Source: Lepisosteus oculatus (taxonomy: Eukaryota > Chordata > Actinopteri > Semionotiformes > Lepisosteidae). Taken from it: a stretch of 64,000 nt of DNA. The first letter of the stretch is position 1. Each line of letters starts with the position of its first letter. Location of the stretch: NCBI RefSeq assembly GCF_040954835.1, contig NC_090723.1, positions 4,040,001-4,104,000 on the forward strand, written 5' to 3'. The position numbers were made by a program, and so were the translations under genes. The notes under the pieces were generated by a model. That model had not been told where the DNA came from. It worked only from the letters and a program-made list of their open reading frames with translations, and made no database searches. Of the stretch, positions 15,101-25,068 are shown in pieces.

Positions 15101-18100
15101 CTACTACTTACATTGTATATATCAAACATCACCATATTTCTCCTGTTTTAATACAGTATCATTTTTTAGAATCCGTTTCTGCATCAAGAACTTTGAGGCA
15201 TTTAACCTGCTGGAGGTCATACACTGTATTACAGAAAACACCTTAGACAAAACCCTCCCGATCACCTCCTACCTTAAAGATAATTTAAATGCATACAGTA
15301 CATAATTGCATGTCATTAAACTCTGCCTAAGTGCTATCTTACACAAAATTATTGAGTTCAACACTGCACAGTTCGGCAGCTTTTCAAATTGACTTTTGTA
15401 CCGCAGAGATGAATAAGTAACACATTAAGCTCAACATCAAAATTTTAATCCTTTATCAGGACACAGCTGGATGAAGGATTCTTTCATAAACATCTTATGG
15501 CAAAGATGACAAAGGTATAATTATTATACTTTTTAACATTAAATTAAGCTCTCCTTGTTCTTTTGCATCTCCCCACATTTATATAATCTATAAATTCCGG
15601 TATATACTATACATATATATATAAATACAGCGTTATACATATATGTGCTATGTTCTACCACAGCATACTTGGCTCGTTTTGAATGGCTGCATCTGTACTA
15701 TATAAGGATGGTTTGAATATCAATTTTAAAAGAAAGTTGTGACGCAACAGCTGTTACAGGTACTGGCAGCCCAACAGGTGCATTTTTTTTTGTTTGTTTT
15801 GAAGATAGTTCACAGAGAAAAAGAATACAGTATCACAGTTTTGAACACTGAGCCTTTGTCAGACTTGCAAGACAGCTCTTCCAGCCTTTGACAGGAAATA
15901 TACTCAACACTTCAGTGTTTTCTAGAATAAGAATGATGAAAACACCTTGCCAACAGCTCCACTACATCAGTACACACTCTTTTGTGGCCAAAACAGACCC
16001 TCTACATGACAACCTAAGAGAAGTACTCCATTTGCTGCAAAAGATCTCACTTTGATAGATGAATGGAATTTAAAGTTGCAATCTATCACTAACCTATCAA
16101 GAATGTTCGCTAAAACACTGTAGTGCCCATTACATTTTTACACACTCTTGAGAAATTGATTTAAATTCAATAAATATCTTGAAACAGCATTGAAGGTATT
16201 AACTGAATTCTAAATCTGCAGTGTTTTTTACATCAGTTAGAGAAAATATCTTCCCCAACAGTAGCTGTTTCCATAATTCAAGCAGCAATCAGAGAACATT
16301 GTCTGTTAACCCCCATGTCTGCTTTACAGCTGGTAGCACTTGAGCAAAAGTGTTTTTTATCTTTCCACCTCACTGTCACCTCACACTGACCTCCTTTTGA
16401 TTTCAGCGCTGGTTTGGCACCTTTATAAAGTATTTTTTTACACTACCAATTTTTCTTCAAGAAACACTGCAAAGATATGACAAAAGATATGAGATGTCCT
16501 CTAGGCCCCTGCAGTACATAAAAATGCTTCCTGCAAAAAGTTATGATAACAGAGTTTTATATATGAGGTCTTGACTCCACAAGCTCTCCAAAGAACAGAT
16601 AACACAAAGCCCATCTTCAGTGATGCTGGAAACTAGGAGAAGTATATCAGTGTAGACAAAAATAAATCAGAAGCCCTGACAACCTGTTCTCTCCCTGGCC
16701 AAATAAAGAATAATGTTACTGTGTATTTGTTTTTATGGTATTAAAAAATAATATTTAGGAATGAATTATAAAAAACGAAATACTGCTTCTTCCTAAACTG
16801 CAAAAAATACTCACAAATTTTCTTTTAAAAAAATGAATGTCTGATGACCTAGGAAGTGGTTCTAAGAGTCTCTTAATTCTGCTTTACAGTACTTGAATTC
16901 CAGTAGCTCCACCACAATTGCAGTTTGAATTACAGTTTCCTCATTAAAAATCATAGACACCAGAAAAATGAAAGAGTTTTTATTTTTGGTGTTTTGCAAG
17001 ACAAGTGTTGTTTAACAACCATAAAACATTTAAACAATTAATGCTAATTCAGGTCGTCAAATTCAGGCTGTGGCACATCACCCAGAAGCTTAAAAATAAA
17101 TCAGTCTTCGTTTCCATATACTGAATAAGACTCCAATTAATCCTATTATTCTTATGATTATAACAACAAAACAGATGCAGTGCTCTAATTAAAACAGATG
17201 ATCATGAGTAAAAGGTTTGCTAGAGACTTTAGGGAGACATTTAACATAAACAATAATGATACTGTAAACTCTGAACTCAGAACTAACAGGTTACTTTCCC
17301 TCTGCAGACACTCCTGGGAGTCACATGCTCTCAGTCTGCTTAACAGACCAGTAACCAGAATGAGCTCTGGCCCTGTGTGCCACTATGCTCGGCTCCAGTC
17401 TTTACCTTTGCCCGTATGCGTTTAGCAGGAGTCAAGATGCATTCTGGGAATCGGAAAGGGTTCCAGGTTCATCTACATAATGAGCTAAAAACACTACAAA
17501 GCAGCGTGATGTGCACTAGCCCTGAAAGTATCACGGAGCTCTTTTCAGCTCGCACTGCTGGGAGTCAACGTGCACATTATAAAGCGGAACACTGTAAATG
17601 GTATCACCAAACAGCAAAACTTGACTTTTTTTCCCAGGCCCTCAGCTCTATAACTGCTAAAAAGGTTTTGACGAGATTGTCAATTTGCCCACCTCGAGTG
17701 GAGCCGTTTTAAGTGGCTTATTTTTAGATACTGATTATTTACCCTCTTGACAAAATTTCCAAAAGCCCTACAGTGGTTAGAATGGTTACGAAATTAATTT
17801 CTATCCAATGGTTAGGCGGCCTGTTCACACACTGTCCAAGCAAGCAAAAGAAGAAGAAGAGGTCGAAGGTAGAATTCTCCCTTACAATTAGGTGCAGCTG
17901 ATTTCTACGTGAATAAAGAGCAACTCCCACTGGCATCACCAGTATAATGAGCTTCAGGTTTCAACTGCAATACCATCTTTCATTAGTATGGTCAGGGCTC
18001 AGGTTTTTCCTTTTTGCATTAGTTATCAATTTCCTTTATTTCAAAAGAGTTAATTTAATGTTTTAATGTGATTCTTTTGTGTTTCCTACACAAGCCACCA

Positions 18101-20020
18101 CTATGGAAACCTTTAAGTTCTCGTGCCTGGTGTAAGAGGTAAGTGGTGTCACATTAGCAGTATTTATATATATTTTACATTTATCAAACAATTGCATATA
18201 CAACAATGGGGCACGGTGTATTTTCTTTTTATACTTTCTGGAGCAGAAGGATGAAAATGGAACCCAATCAGACGCATACATTCGTGAAAAATTATTTATC
18301 TATCTGTTGTGAGAATAGCGATTGGAAATCTGCCCTACAGACAGAAAAAATAACATAATTTTGCCCAAGCCTGTTCAGTCAACATTTACGTTCTCTTAAC
18401 ACAGCATCAGCCACAAATTTAAAAGATCAATTATAGAAAACAAACAGCCACTGGCAACAAATGCTTTGACCCGTGTCTTTCTTGATGTTACTCTTCAATT
18501 ACAGAAAGCACAAGTGTGGGCTTTCTGTGTTAGTGCTGCTGTCTGTAATAGCTGGCTATATAAATGTTTGAAGCCCTAGGCAGCAGACACCCAGAAAAGA
18601 GGCAATCAGTGCCTGCTAACTTATTGTTTCTTCCCAAGTCTATTCCAACACAGTCATCTCCTGTTTTGGATCAAGACACAGAAGTCAGACTTTATTTCAG
18701 AGTCTGACAGTACTGGGCTATGAAAGCATACGCCTGGGGATATTCCAAATCTCTCTGCAAAAGTGGATGGGATTTTTAAAAGAATGCATTGAACCTGCAA
18801 CCTAAATGTGTAATTTACTGTATCAGTGAAATCAAGATCTTTTGAAGGTATTTCTAGATTCCTTTTCAAAGGTTTTGTTTCAGTTACTGTTCCTTATCAA
18901 ATGATATGGTGCTAAAACTAATGCCTGCATCTAACACTGCTGTACATTTATTTTCTTTGCCACCCTAAAGCTCTTTTCTTCCCATCTGGATGGATTTATG
19001 CTTATTTTTTGCTTTAGCTTCCCATGCATAATGTGATTGGTATGTGGGTAACAGCTTCACATACCATCTTATCTCTCTACACAATTGACCAGACTGAACT
19101 GCAACTCTATGAGCTACAATATGAAATATCATCAATCACAAGGCATGCAACACAGTATGTAAAAAAGAAACTGGATATCATTTTCAGTTCCATGGTAATC
19201 CAAGTGATATAATGCCACTTTTTTACATTGGACTGCATCTCTGTAATGCAATCTTTTCTTCATTTCATCATACACTGCTAGGGTACTTACAGTAGACATA
19301 ATCTGTTCCACTGAATTTTCAGCACCCTTTATTTACAAACCTAACTCATCTAACACAAGCCCAGATTTATTTCCTGCGCCCTTCAGTCACGCCCAAGCCA
19401 CAACATCATTTCATCTAAGTATATAAGAAACGTAGGGCTGCGGTAACCAAGGATTAGAGGGTGCACTCTGCATGCTATGAAGCAAAACTATAGCTTATTT
19501 GAGCTGCTCAGACACAATAAAATGGGGCTCAACTCAGCCAGTCCCAGCCCAGAGCTGCAGTTAGAGATGCCCACAAACAGGCCTAAGCAGCCTGGAAGCA
19601 GGGAAAGACCAAAATGTGCTCCTAACTCCTATCAGCTGCCCTGTCACAAGAATAAAAAAACACATATTCTTGAAACTGACCGATAGTTGTTAAAACGCAG
19701 AGATCCTAACTAGCACTTGTGTTCCACTTGCCACCCTACTATATCGCAGACAACAGCGCCATACCTCTGTGCACGTCAAAAGGTAAACCAACAGATCAGA
19801 TCTGCCTTACCTGTGCTATCTGGTTATGTTCATTCAGGTCGGTGTTGTATGTCCAGCTGGCACTGGTGCTGCGGAAGAAAACCTGCTCAGCTGAGGTGTT
19901 GTAGTCATTCACGAAATCTAACGCCCCCGTCTCATTGGCTAGGTAATCCCCCGGTAGTTCAAATAAGAATACAGAATGAGAGAGCCCAAAGAGGGGCACA
20001 ACCCACATAACCCAAAGCAT
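1..20020 (-). CDS. ace: Angiotensin-converting enzyme, two-domain form, 5' part (17 coding exons, 3' end outside the window)
   Basis: ACE is a zinc dipeptidyl carboxypeptidase (M2 family) of the cell surface that makes angiotensin II and degrades bradykinin. Joining 17 exons from 20020 leftwards gives 2511 coding bases (837 residues) with no stop and consistent phases. Residues 1 to about 20 are a signal peptide. The N domain follows, with CHASAWDFY at 347-355, zinc ligands H378 and H382 in HEMGH and E406 in EAVGD, and the substrate/chloride residues K506, H508, Y515 and R517. A second, homologous domain begins near residue 627, so this is the somatic two-domain form. The second zinc site, stalk and membrane anchor lie left of base 1. 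Most exon lengths (94, 144, 192, 98, 173, 224, 145, 99, 123) equal those I recall for human ACE. The domain repeat is visible as recurring 88/94, 144 and 192-type exons. Confidence 0.97.
347..490 (-). CDS. ace: ACE coding exon 16 (human exon 17 equivalent)
   Basis: 144 bases, residues 755-803. It encodes [20 protein letters not shown], then [20 protein letters not shown] and SNKAARLN. It has the same length as exon 4, its N-domain counterpart. Acceptor ctgcag, donor gtgagg. Confidence 0.95.
1154..1241 (-). CDS. ace: ACE coding exon 15 (human exon 16 equivalent)
   Basis: 88 bases, residues 726-755. It encodes [18 protein letters not shown], then CLPLDP. It is the C-domain counterpart of exon 3 and shares the YN.LLS.M and VC...C pattern. 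Acceptor gtccag, donor gtgagc. Confidence 0.94.
1953..2111 (-). CDS. ace: ACE coding exon 14 (human exon 15 equivalent)
   Basis: 159 bases, phase 0 to 0, residues 673-725. It encodes [21 protein letters not shown], then [26 protein letters not shown] is an N-glycosylation sequon. Acceptor ttttag, donor gtaaga. Confidence 0.94.
2514..2650 (-). CDS. ace: ACE coding exon 13 (first C-domain exon, human exon 14 equivalent)
   Basis: 137 bases, residues 627-672. It encodes [23 protein letters not shown] and [16 protein letters not shown], clearly repeating exon 1 of the N domain ([10 protein letters not shown]...ASWTYNTD). Acceptor tgccag, donor gtagga. Confidence 0.94.
3745..3950 (-). CDS. ace: ACE coding exon 12 (end of N domain, interdomain linker)
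   Basis: 206 bases, residues 558-627. It encodes [15 protein letters not shown], then [25 protein letters not shown] and the proline-rich linker [12 protein letters not shown]. It joins in phase 1 to the first C-domain exon at 2650. Acceptor cttag, donor gtaagt. Confidence 0.95.
3995..4390 (-). mobile_element. 5S rRNA-headed SINE (SINE3-like) in ACE intron 12
   Basis: On the minus strand the element begins near 4385. It shows the 5S internal-promoter pattern (gaagctaagcagg...cctggtcagtac...tggatgggagacc) at about 4295-4350. It then runs through a CAGGGGGCGCTC body and ends in the tail GCACTATATAAGTGTAAGCAAT followed by an ATT microsatellite near 4000-4018. The 5S box match identifies the class. 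The family name is by analogy with fish SINE3. Confidence 0.8.
5377..5499 (-). CDS. ace: ACE coding exon 11
   Basis: 123 bases, residues 517-558. It encodes [16 protein letters not shown], then [18 protein letters not shown]. The cysteine pair is the third N-domain disulfide. Acceptor ctgtag, donor gtacgt; the phase-2 exit completes a glutamine with exon 12. Confidence 0.95.
5850..5948 (-). CDS. ace: ACE coding exon 10
   Basis: 99 bases, residues 484-517. It encodes TKYQGICPP, then [20 protein letters not shown]. Lys506 and His508 correspond to the residues that bind the substrate carboxylate, Tyr515 to the transition-state tyrosine, and Arg517 to the chloride-binding arginine. The acceptor is ttaag and the donor gtagga. 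No ATG-started ORF shows it, so it is easily missed. Confidence 0.94.
6285..6429 (-). CDS. ace: ACE coding exon 9
   Basis: 145 bases, residues 436-484. It encodes [21 protein letters not shown], then [16 protein letters not shown] and DWWYLR. Entry and exit phases (1 and 2) fit both neighbours. Acceptor ttccag, donor gtacag. Confidence 0.96.
6690..6828 (-). mobile_element. tRNA-headed SINE remnant in ACE intron 8
   Basis: The plus strand shows the antisense of the common fish SINE: caatttggagacgccagttaa, atgcaaaatccacacagag and ccactgaaccacagtggc near the head. Diverged and internally deleted. Confidence 0.5.
6899..7122 (-). CDS. ace: ACE coding exon 8 (N-domain zinc site)
   Basis: 224 bases, residues 361-436. 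It carries the gluzincin motif HEMGH (H378, E379, H382) and the third zinc ligand E406 in [12 protein letters not shown], 24 residues after the second histidine. All catalytic residues are present, so the N domain should be an active peptidase. It ends FVPDN before a gtacag donor. Confidence 0.97.
7656..7828 (-). CDS. ace: ACE coding exon 7 (HASAWDF segment)
   Basis: 173 bases, residues 304-361. It encodes [19 protein letters not shown] and then [17 protein letters not shown]. His348-Ala349 form part of the substrate-binding wall, and Cys347 pairs with Cys365 of the next exon in known ACE structures. Acceptor tgtag, donor gtgagg. Confidence 0.96.
8395..8492 (-). CDS. ace: ACE coding exon 6
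   Basis: 98 bases, residues 271-303. It encodes [19 protein letters not shown], a near-invariant ACE segment, and ends in phase 0. Acceptor ttccag, donor gtgagt. Confidence 0.96.
9220..9411 (-). CDS. ace: ACE coding exon 5
   Basis: 192 bases, residues 207-271. It encodes [17 protein letters not shown], then [18 protein letters not shown] and [13 protein letters not shown], all family hallmarks. The exon at 1-104 is the C-domain counterpart of this one. Acceptor cctcag, donor gtaggt. Confidence 0.96.
9702..9845 (-). CDS. ace: ACE coding exon 4
   Basis: 144 bases, residues 159-207. It encodes the signature [16 protein letters not shown] followed by [16 protein letters not shown]. The first codon is completed across the intron to aspartate ([14 protein letters not shown]). 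Acceptor ttgcag, donor gtaaga. Confidence 0.96.
9846..12964 (-). other. ACE intron 3
   Basis: About 3.1 kb of AT-rich intron. I see no coding exon, RNA gene or clear retroposon in it, only homopolymer stretches and low-complexity A/T. Confidence 0.6.
12965..13058 (-). CDS. ace: ACE coding exon 3
   Basis: 94 bases, residues 128-159. It encodes [18 protein letters not shown]...CWSLEP and ends in phase 1. The paired cysteines around PPGENIK are the first N-domain disulfide. Acceptor ttccag, donor gtatgt. Confidence 0.95.
13059..14509 (-). other. ACE intron 2
   Basis: About 1.45 kb, AT-rich, with no recognisable repeat or exon. Confidence 0.6.
14510..14680 (-). CDS. ace: ACE coding exon 2
   Basis: 171 bases, phase 0 to 0, residues 71-127. 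It starts [15 protein letters not shown] and ends NTTERKN, matching the start of the N-domain helices (EAWG.KAK...L). The acceptor is ctgcag and the donor is gtgagt. Confidence 0.94.
14681..19810 (-). other. ACE intron 1, the longest ACE intron in the window
   Basis: About 5.1 kb, AT-rich. It holds one tRNA-headed SINE remnant near 14905-15085 with a G-rich tandem stretch inside it. The rest shows no exon or named repeat. The ORFs in it have no family resemblance. First introns often carry enhancers, but nothing here lets me point to one. Confidence 0.6.
14905..15085 (-). mobile_element. tRNA-headed SINE remnant in ACE intron 1
   Basis: Antisense SINE landmarks occur in order: ccagtccatcacaggcaatcacacat, then atggacaatttagacaccaatta, then a diverged acaca..gaagacatgg region. 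A G-rich stretch (14993-15021) sits inside. Confidence 0.45.
19811..20020 (-). CDS. ace: ACE coding exon 1 (signal peptide and N terminus)
   Basis: Exon 1 encodes residues 1-70. The chosen start, at 20018-20020, has G at -3 and begins [12 protein letters not shown], a good signal-peptide core. The mature N terminus holds two N-glycosylation sequons (NET at 29, NTS at 41) and the family motif YNTSAEQV. The exon ends ...NQIAQ, followed by a gtaagg donor. The frame stays open upstream to another ATG at 20233, which would add 71 residues before the signal core. I regard that stretch as leader. Confidence 0.9.
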
Positions 20021-20535
20021 GCCAGCCAAGGTCTGTCCTGCCGCAGCGGCAAATACAGGAAAACTAAGGAAAACAGGAAAATAACAGAAAGCGAGAGATG
20101 GGAGACAGAAAAGGTCTTGATGCTCTGTTCCCCTCTTCCCTTGACCCTCGTGTTGGTCGTCTGGCGTGCCCCCCTGGATCCCCCGACACTCTCCCTTCTC
20201 CCACTCTCCCGCTGTACAATGATGATCAGCCACAGCCAGCTCCTTATAAGTGTCAGCTTCTTTGGTTTAACCCAACCCACACTTCTGTTGCAGCCTTCCC
20301 TCAGCTAGCCCAAGCTGATAACAGAGCCTACTCACTCTGTCACTCCCTCCCTCCCTCCCTCCCTCTCTCTCTCTCCCTCTCTCCCCACTCGCGCTGTACC
20401 TGCCTGCCTGTAGCTCGCTGGTTCATCAGCTCCAGAAACGATCAGAATGGCGAAGAGCGAAAAGAGAACAGGTTCCTCTCCCAGAGCCCCGGAGTTGTTG
20501 CAATGGCAGTAGTGAGATAAGCTTTACAAACCGTC
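20021..20535 (-). promoter_or_regulatory. Probable ACE 5' leader
   Basis: This is the stretch between the chosen ATG and the candidate TATA element. It includes a long CT/CCCT tract at about 20338-20392 (GA-rich on the gene strand) and upstream ATGs at 20280 (other frame) and 20233 (in frame). Its extent is inferred from the TATA position only. Confidence 0.4.
20338..20392. repeat. CCCT/CT pyrimidine tract
   Basis: Tandem CCCT units followed by CT dinucleotides on the plus strand, i.e. a polypurine GA tract in the transcribed ACE leader. Such tracts are length-polymorphic. Confidence 0.85.
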
Positions 20536-20557
20536 CTTGGCTGGTGCGGCTGCCTCA

Positions 20558-20563
20558 TTTATA
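20558..20563 (-). promoter_or_regulatory. Candidate TATA box of ACE
   Basis: The minus strand reads gaTATAAAtg here, about 540 bases before the ACE start codon and upstream of the CT-rich leader. A start site near 20530 would follow. No CCAAT or GC box was identified with confidence. Confidence 0.35.
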
Positions 20564-20879
20564 TCTCTTAAGCTGCCGGAGGACTTCATGCTTCGCGCTC
20601 CCGATTTTGTGTCCCTCGGCTGTGGGTAAAGAGAAAGTGAGAGAGTGAGGGGAGGGGAGCGAGAGGAGAGGGAATACGCGGGGATTCAGGGGGTGAAAAG
20701 AAGAAGTTACTTATCAAACGAAACTCCAGTTACATGTTTACTGTTCCTGGCGTCCGATATCTTTTCGGTGACATAATGACTGACGATGTTCCTCAGCGAG
20801 TCGCAAAGATTTGTTTACAATCGATGGACTCAGCTCCTCTTCACAGATAATCTACCATGACCTAAATGAGGATTCCACA

Positions 20880-21212
20880 TCATCTATTCATCCATCTTCT
20901 AACTGTTTTTTTAAAATACAGGGTCGCAGGGGAGCTGAAGCCTATCCCAACAAGCAAAGGGCGAAAGCAGGGCACGCCCTGGATGGGACACCAGTCTAAC
21001 ACAGAGCAGACAGGCACAAACACAGACACACACACACACTCGCACCAGTATGCGTTTGGACTGTGGGAGGAAGCTGGAGCTCCGGGTGGAAACCCACAGG
21101 AACACAGGCAGAACAAACTCCACACAGACAGCACCCTAGGTCGGGAATTCAACACAGGGCTCCAGCGCTTCTGGGCAACAATGCTAACCACTGCGCCACT
21201 GTGCCTCCTTCC
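20880..21212 (-). mobile_element. Near-full tRNA-headed SINE upstream of ACE
   Basis: On the minus strand the A box TGGCGCAGTGG lies at 21188-21198. It is followed by gttagcattgttgcc, a diverged B-box region, the tgtgtggagtttg...cctgtgggtttcc body, a GT-rich stretch, gtcccatccagggc, gcttgttgggataggct and a gatggatgaat tail at about 20880. The ORFs in it come from this repeat. Confidence 0.85.
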
Positions 21213-21894
21213 ACAAAGACCAGTCGAGTTCTAAAACAGTGACAGACTTGCAGTATTGTCTCCGAGTAACTTAAGTCCCTTAAGTTTTTAAGTAACTTCA
21301 AAAGTGTTAAATCGGTTAGACAACCGACGGTTCTGAACTGACTGGAGGGAGTAACAAAAGAAAAACACGTCATTCTTCCAGGAAACACTGCTCCTCCTGC
21401 TAGGCAGTATGGGGCTTGCAGCACAACCGATGATAAAGGACCCGGAAGTACTAGCCAGAGGAGTAAGTCTGATCATCCTCACACCCCCCTTTGAAAACAT
21501 TTGAGATCCCAAAAAGCTGGATGTCACCATAACAGACTCTTTGCACACTATGAGAATTAGGACAAACCTGCCTGCAGATGTCCTTGTATAAACAATCCTT
21601 TTTGAGTGCTACGCTTTCACAGTACGGTGCTTGGAGTGCTTATTTATTTATTAGACTTGTACTCAAGAAAACGTTGCCGTAAAGGGTAATACTTGGCAAC
21701 AAACTGTTTCACACTACATGACTCCTACATGACTACATGTATTTCCTTTTGGAAAGTTGTGTACTACTGTCAATCTGAATATATGCTCCATTGCATTAAT
21801 AATGTATTTCAATACATGTGGTACACTGACCAAAGTACTTGTGTTTAACAGAGTATATTCTAAAAGTTCCCATTGCAGCCTGCTCTCCTCAGAT

Positions 21895-22150
21895 TTCAGA
21901 AATGAGCAAGGATGGGCCTGGTCAGTACTGGGCTGGGAGACCTCTAAGGAAAATCATGTTGCTGCCTTGGATGGTATTGGTAGATCAGTACAACTAGTGC
22001 TATTCCTTCAGGGACTTCCTACCCAATGCCCCAATATGGAGGATTGGAGGAAGGAGGAAGCAGAAGTTGCCGCCTTTCGGATGACTGAAGTTCTGACTCA
22101 GTGTTGTCAGAGTAAGAGGAAGCATAAAGTCCATAGCCGATTAATACTAG
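21895..22150 (+). mobile_element. Diverged 5S rRNA-headed SINE
   Basis: The 5S-like boxes gcctggtcagtactggg and ctgggagacct start the copy. Body landmarks cccaatgccccaatatg and gccgcctttcggatga follow in the order seen in the other copies. The tail is missing. Confidence 0.65.
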
Positions 22151-23867
22151 GGGGTAAACTCTACTGTTTAAATTTCACTCTGGGTTTACACATTCTGGAT
22201 TTCCCTTTCAAATCCATCAGTCATGCTATTTCTCACTTCTTCGCTTGACTGAATGAAGTGGGACTACAGGCACAGCGACTGCTGCACTCCTGTGGTGCAT
22301 GACATGCATCCTCTCTAGAAAGGCCACTTCCTTCGCCAAGCGATTCCCCAATCTGTCCTGAGGATCCCCCTGTAATTCACTCCAGGGCCATCTTGGGGAC
22401 ACACTGCTTCTGGCACTACAAAGACTAACCCAAAATGCTTCTTCAAGCAACTCAGTAAGAAAAGAAGGTAAGAGTGGGAGCAAACTGAAAACTGTTTGGG
22501 AAAATAATTAGATGTAGAAGATGTAACAAAAATACCAAACACTCAGGTCCCTGTGTCAATGCTTCTGAGAAAGGTATGGAGCTGATTTTGTCCGATTTTG
22601 TGCCACAGCCAGGCCCAAGGCTGAGGTAATAAGGGCTGCAGGGTCGACAATGGGCAATACACATTTTTTGTAAGCGGTACAAAAACTGTAGGTTTTCAAG
22701 AAACATCACCTGAAGAGCTGAGAGAATTTGTTGCACTGGTCCAGTCAAGCCAGTTTAGCTTGTTGAGAGCCGAGTTGGACCGAAGAAAACACTCCCAGTG
22801 ATCCTGCAGTCCCCAGAGATATCGGACCTCTGGGACTGGTTTTGGAGACTCCTGGTGTAAAGAGATTTCCTTTCACAACACACTGTAATCTGTCCTGGGT
22901 GCTGCAATGATACCAGAGCATCTCTGACCTTTCTCTGTCAGCAGTTCCACGGTTCGTACGACACTGACCTCAGCACTGAGGTCATTCTGAGCCATTGCGA
23001 TGCGTCTGGTTTCAAACCCACAAGGCATCAGCCTGGACAGTGTCTTCAGCAGGGCAGCTTAAATACACAAACTGCAATGTTTCAGACCTGACCTCTGTCC
23101 CTTGCCGACACGAATTTCCTTGGCATCCTCGTTTGTTTGTTTTGTTTTAGCAATTCCCAGCCTACAAAGGTGGAAGGGGGGAATATTTTATTTAGTAAAC
23201 TGCCTCTGGAAATGCCCACAGAAGACAGCATCATTGTTCGAATTCATTTTGTTCCTTTTTTTTAACAATGCAGCGCAGCACAATACAGTGTATTGTCAGT
23301 GTGTGGTATGGTGGCGACCAGCCTTTTTCACAGCTCTAGGTCTGTTTTCGTTTTAAAAAAAAACAATTCAGGTTCAAAACAATATTGTCTACAATTTTTT
23401 TAAAAAAATCTTCTTTATCCGCTGCGAAATTCAGCTTTCAGGCCAGCAGTTAACATTCATTGTATTTCCTCTATCCAGAATTTGTACATGACGTTTTTAT
23501 TCTTGAGTGGTACGCGGTATTTTTATGACAACACAGCGTTGACAATTATTAAGACTTAATAGTTCAACACAAAACTCATTCTCCCGGCTCAGTGCCGAAA
23601 TCACCTCCAGGTGATATAAGACTACACGTCTTAAAACAACAGGAACTTTCAAACTGTTTGGCGTATATAATAAAAAAAAATATTTGGAAAACAGAAAACT
23701 TCCGTTTTTTTATTAGAGGCAGATATAAATTATACGAGCAATCCATTTAAACTTCAATTTCCCCTCAACACACACGGATAAGGATGTTGGTAAGGGTATA
23801 TAATATTAACGACAATCTTTAACCTGTTATTATAGCGATATGAATGAAATACCTTGTTCAGAAGTAT

Positions 23868-23945
23868 AAAGTATGTCGGCCAGGATTTGAACCGACAACC
23901 CCGGAGTCCAACGTCTGTACCTCCACTCCAGTTTTATGCCTAAAA
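23868..23945 (-). repeat. tRNA-like relic
   Basis: The minus strand carries a good B box, GGTTCAAATCC (23883-23893), with a preceding ggactccggggttgtc. The T stem and acceptor stem pair poorly and the A box is weak. A functional tRNA is unlikely; a pseudo-tRNA or SINE head fits better. Confidence 0.4.
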
Positions 23946-24464
23946 TAAAGTATTTTACAGTATTTTGGCTCGTCTCTGAACGCCATGTCGCTGTCCAGTA
24001 CCGGGAGGTCTGGCAGGAATGTAGGGATAGGCGAGTCACGTGACGTCTTCATTCGCGCCTTTTTTTGCAGCTCTGATCAAATCTTTCAAACAATCTATAT
24101 TAAAATGCGTCGTGGGTTACAGATTTTACACTTACACTCTCCTTTGTACATGAACTTCTACAATATGTTCATGTATGTTTTAGATACAATCTTTAAGTTA
24201 ATATAAAAATCTGTGGAAACAGTTTAAATGTTTTTACAGAACTAGTACATACAGTATTTATGTGTAAAATAAATTCATTATTATTTTATTTTTAGGAATA
24301 ACGGGAGGTTTAGGGGCATTAACACCATTTGCAAAAAAATGTTTTAGTGGTTTCTAATATTTATTGTGTCCTATGTGCCAGATGGCACCTGGTCCTGAAT
24401 AATACAAGAAATAAAATGCGTGCATGGAAAAAAAAACATTTTTATAAAGATAAGATGTTGGTAA

Positions 24465-24628
24465 AAATCCATTCATTTTCTAGCCAGTTTAGCCAGTACA
24501 AGGTCATGAGGGAGCTGGAGACTACCCCAGCTAGCAGAGCAAACCCACAGGAACACAGGGAGAACATACAAACTCCACATAGACAGCACCCCAGGTCCAG
24601 AACCGTGCCAACCCATCCCGAACCACTA
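24465..24628 (-). mobile_element. tRNA-headed SINE, internally deleted
   Basis: Antisense landmarks: a tail-side tccattcattttctagcc, gggagctggagactacccc, then directly gcaaacccacaggaacac, gaacatacaaactccacat and cagcaccccagg. The GT-rich centre is absent. Confidence 0.65.
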
Positions 24629-25051
24629 ACGCAGAAAAAACATGAAACGCAACACTCTCCAAAATCCACTGATTCCATAATGCGCACAAGCGTATTTTTA
24701 CGCCAAGCGATTAATCGAGTATCAAGATCGTGATGTGTCAAAGGAAGTGAGGAAAAAAAGAGCTGAAAAAAGAATTCAACCTCAAACTCAAAGGAAAGGG
24801 TTATTAAAAAAAACAACAAATGAGTGGTGTTTAATGCAGAAAAAAAAACCAAGAATCGAGAGGCACTGGAGAGAGATTATTTTACTGCACGGACGCAAAC
24901 AAATAATTACACACCGCGTTCACGGCACTGAAGCAGATTTTCAAGAACACCCGATATTTTAACTGTGCCCTCATGCACTCCCAGTTCAAACTTAACCTTA
25001 ACCTTCGGCAGTCGAAATCTTCATCCGACCCTACACCCATTTGGTTAAAAA

Positions 25052-25068
25052 ACACACACACACACACA
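25052..25068. repeat. CA microsatellite
   Basis: Short perfect AC dinucleotide run. Confidence 0.8.

Noticed and set aside
20866..21234. Several overlapping ORFs on both strands near 20.9-21.2 kb
   Set aside because: All fall inside a tRNA-headed SINE.
23868..23945. Functional tRNA gene
   Set aside because: The B box is good, but the T and acceptor stems do not pair and the A box is poor.
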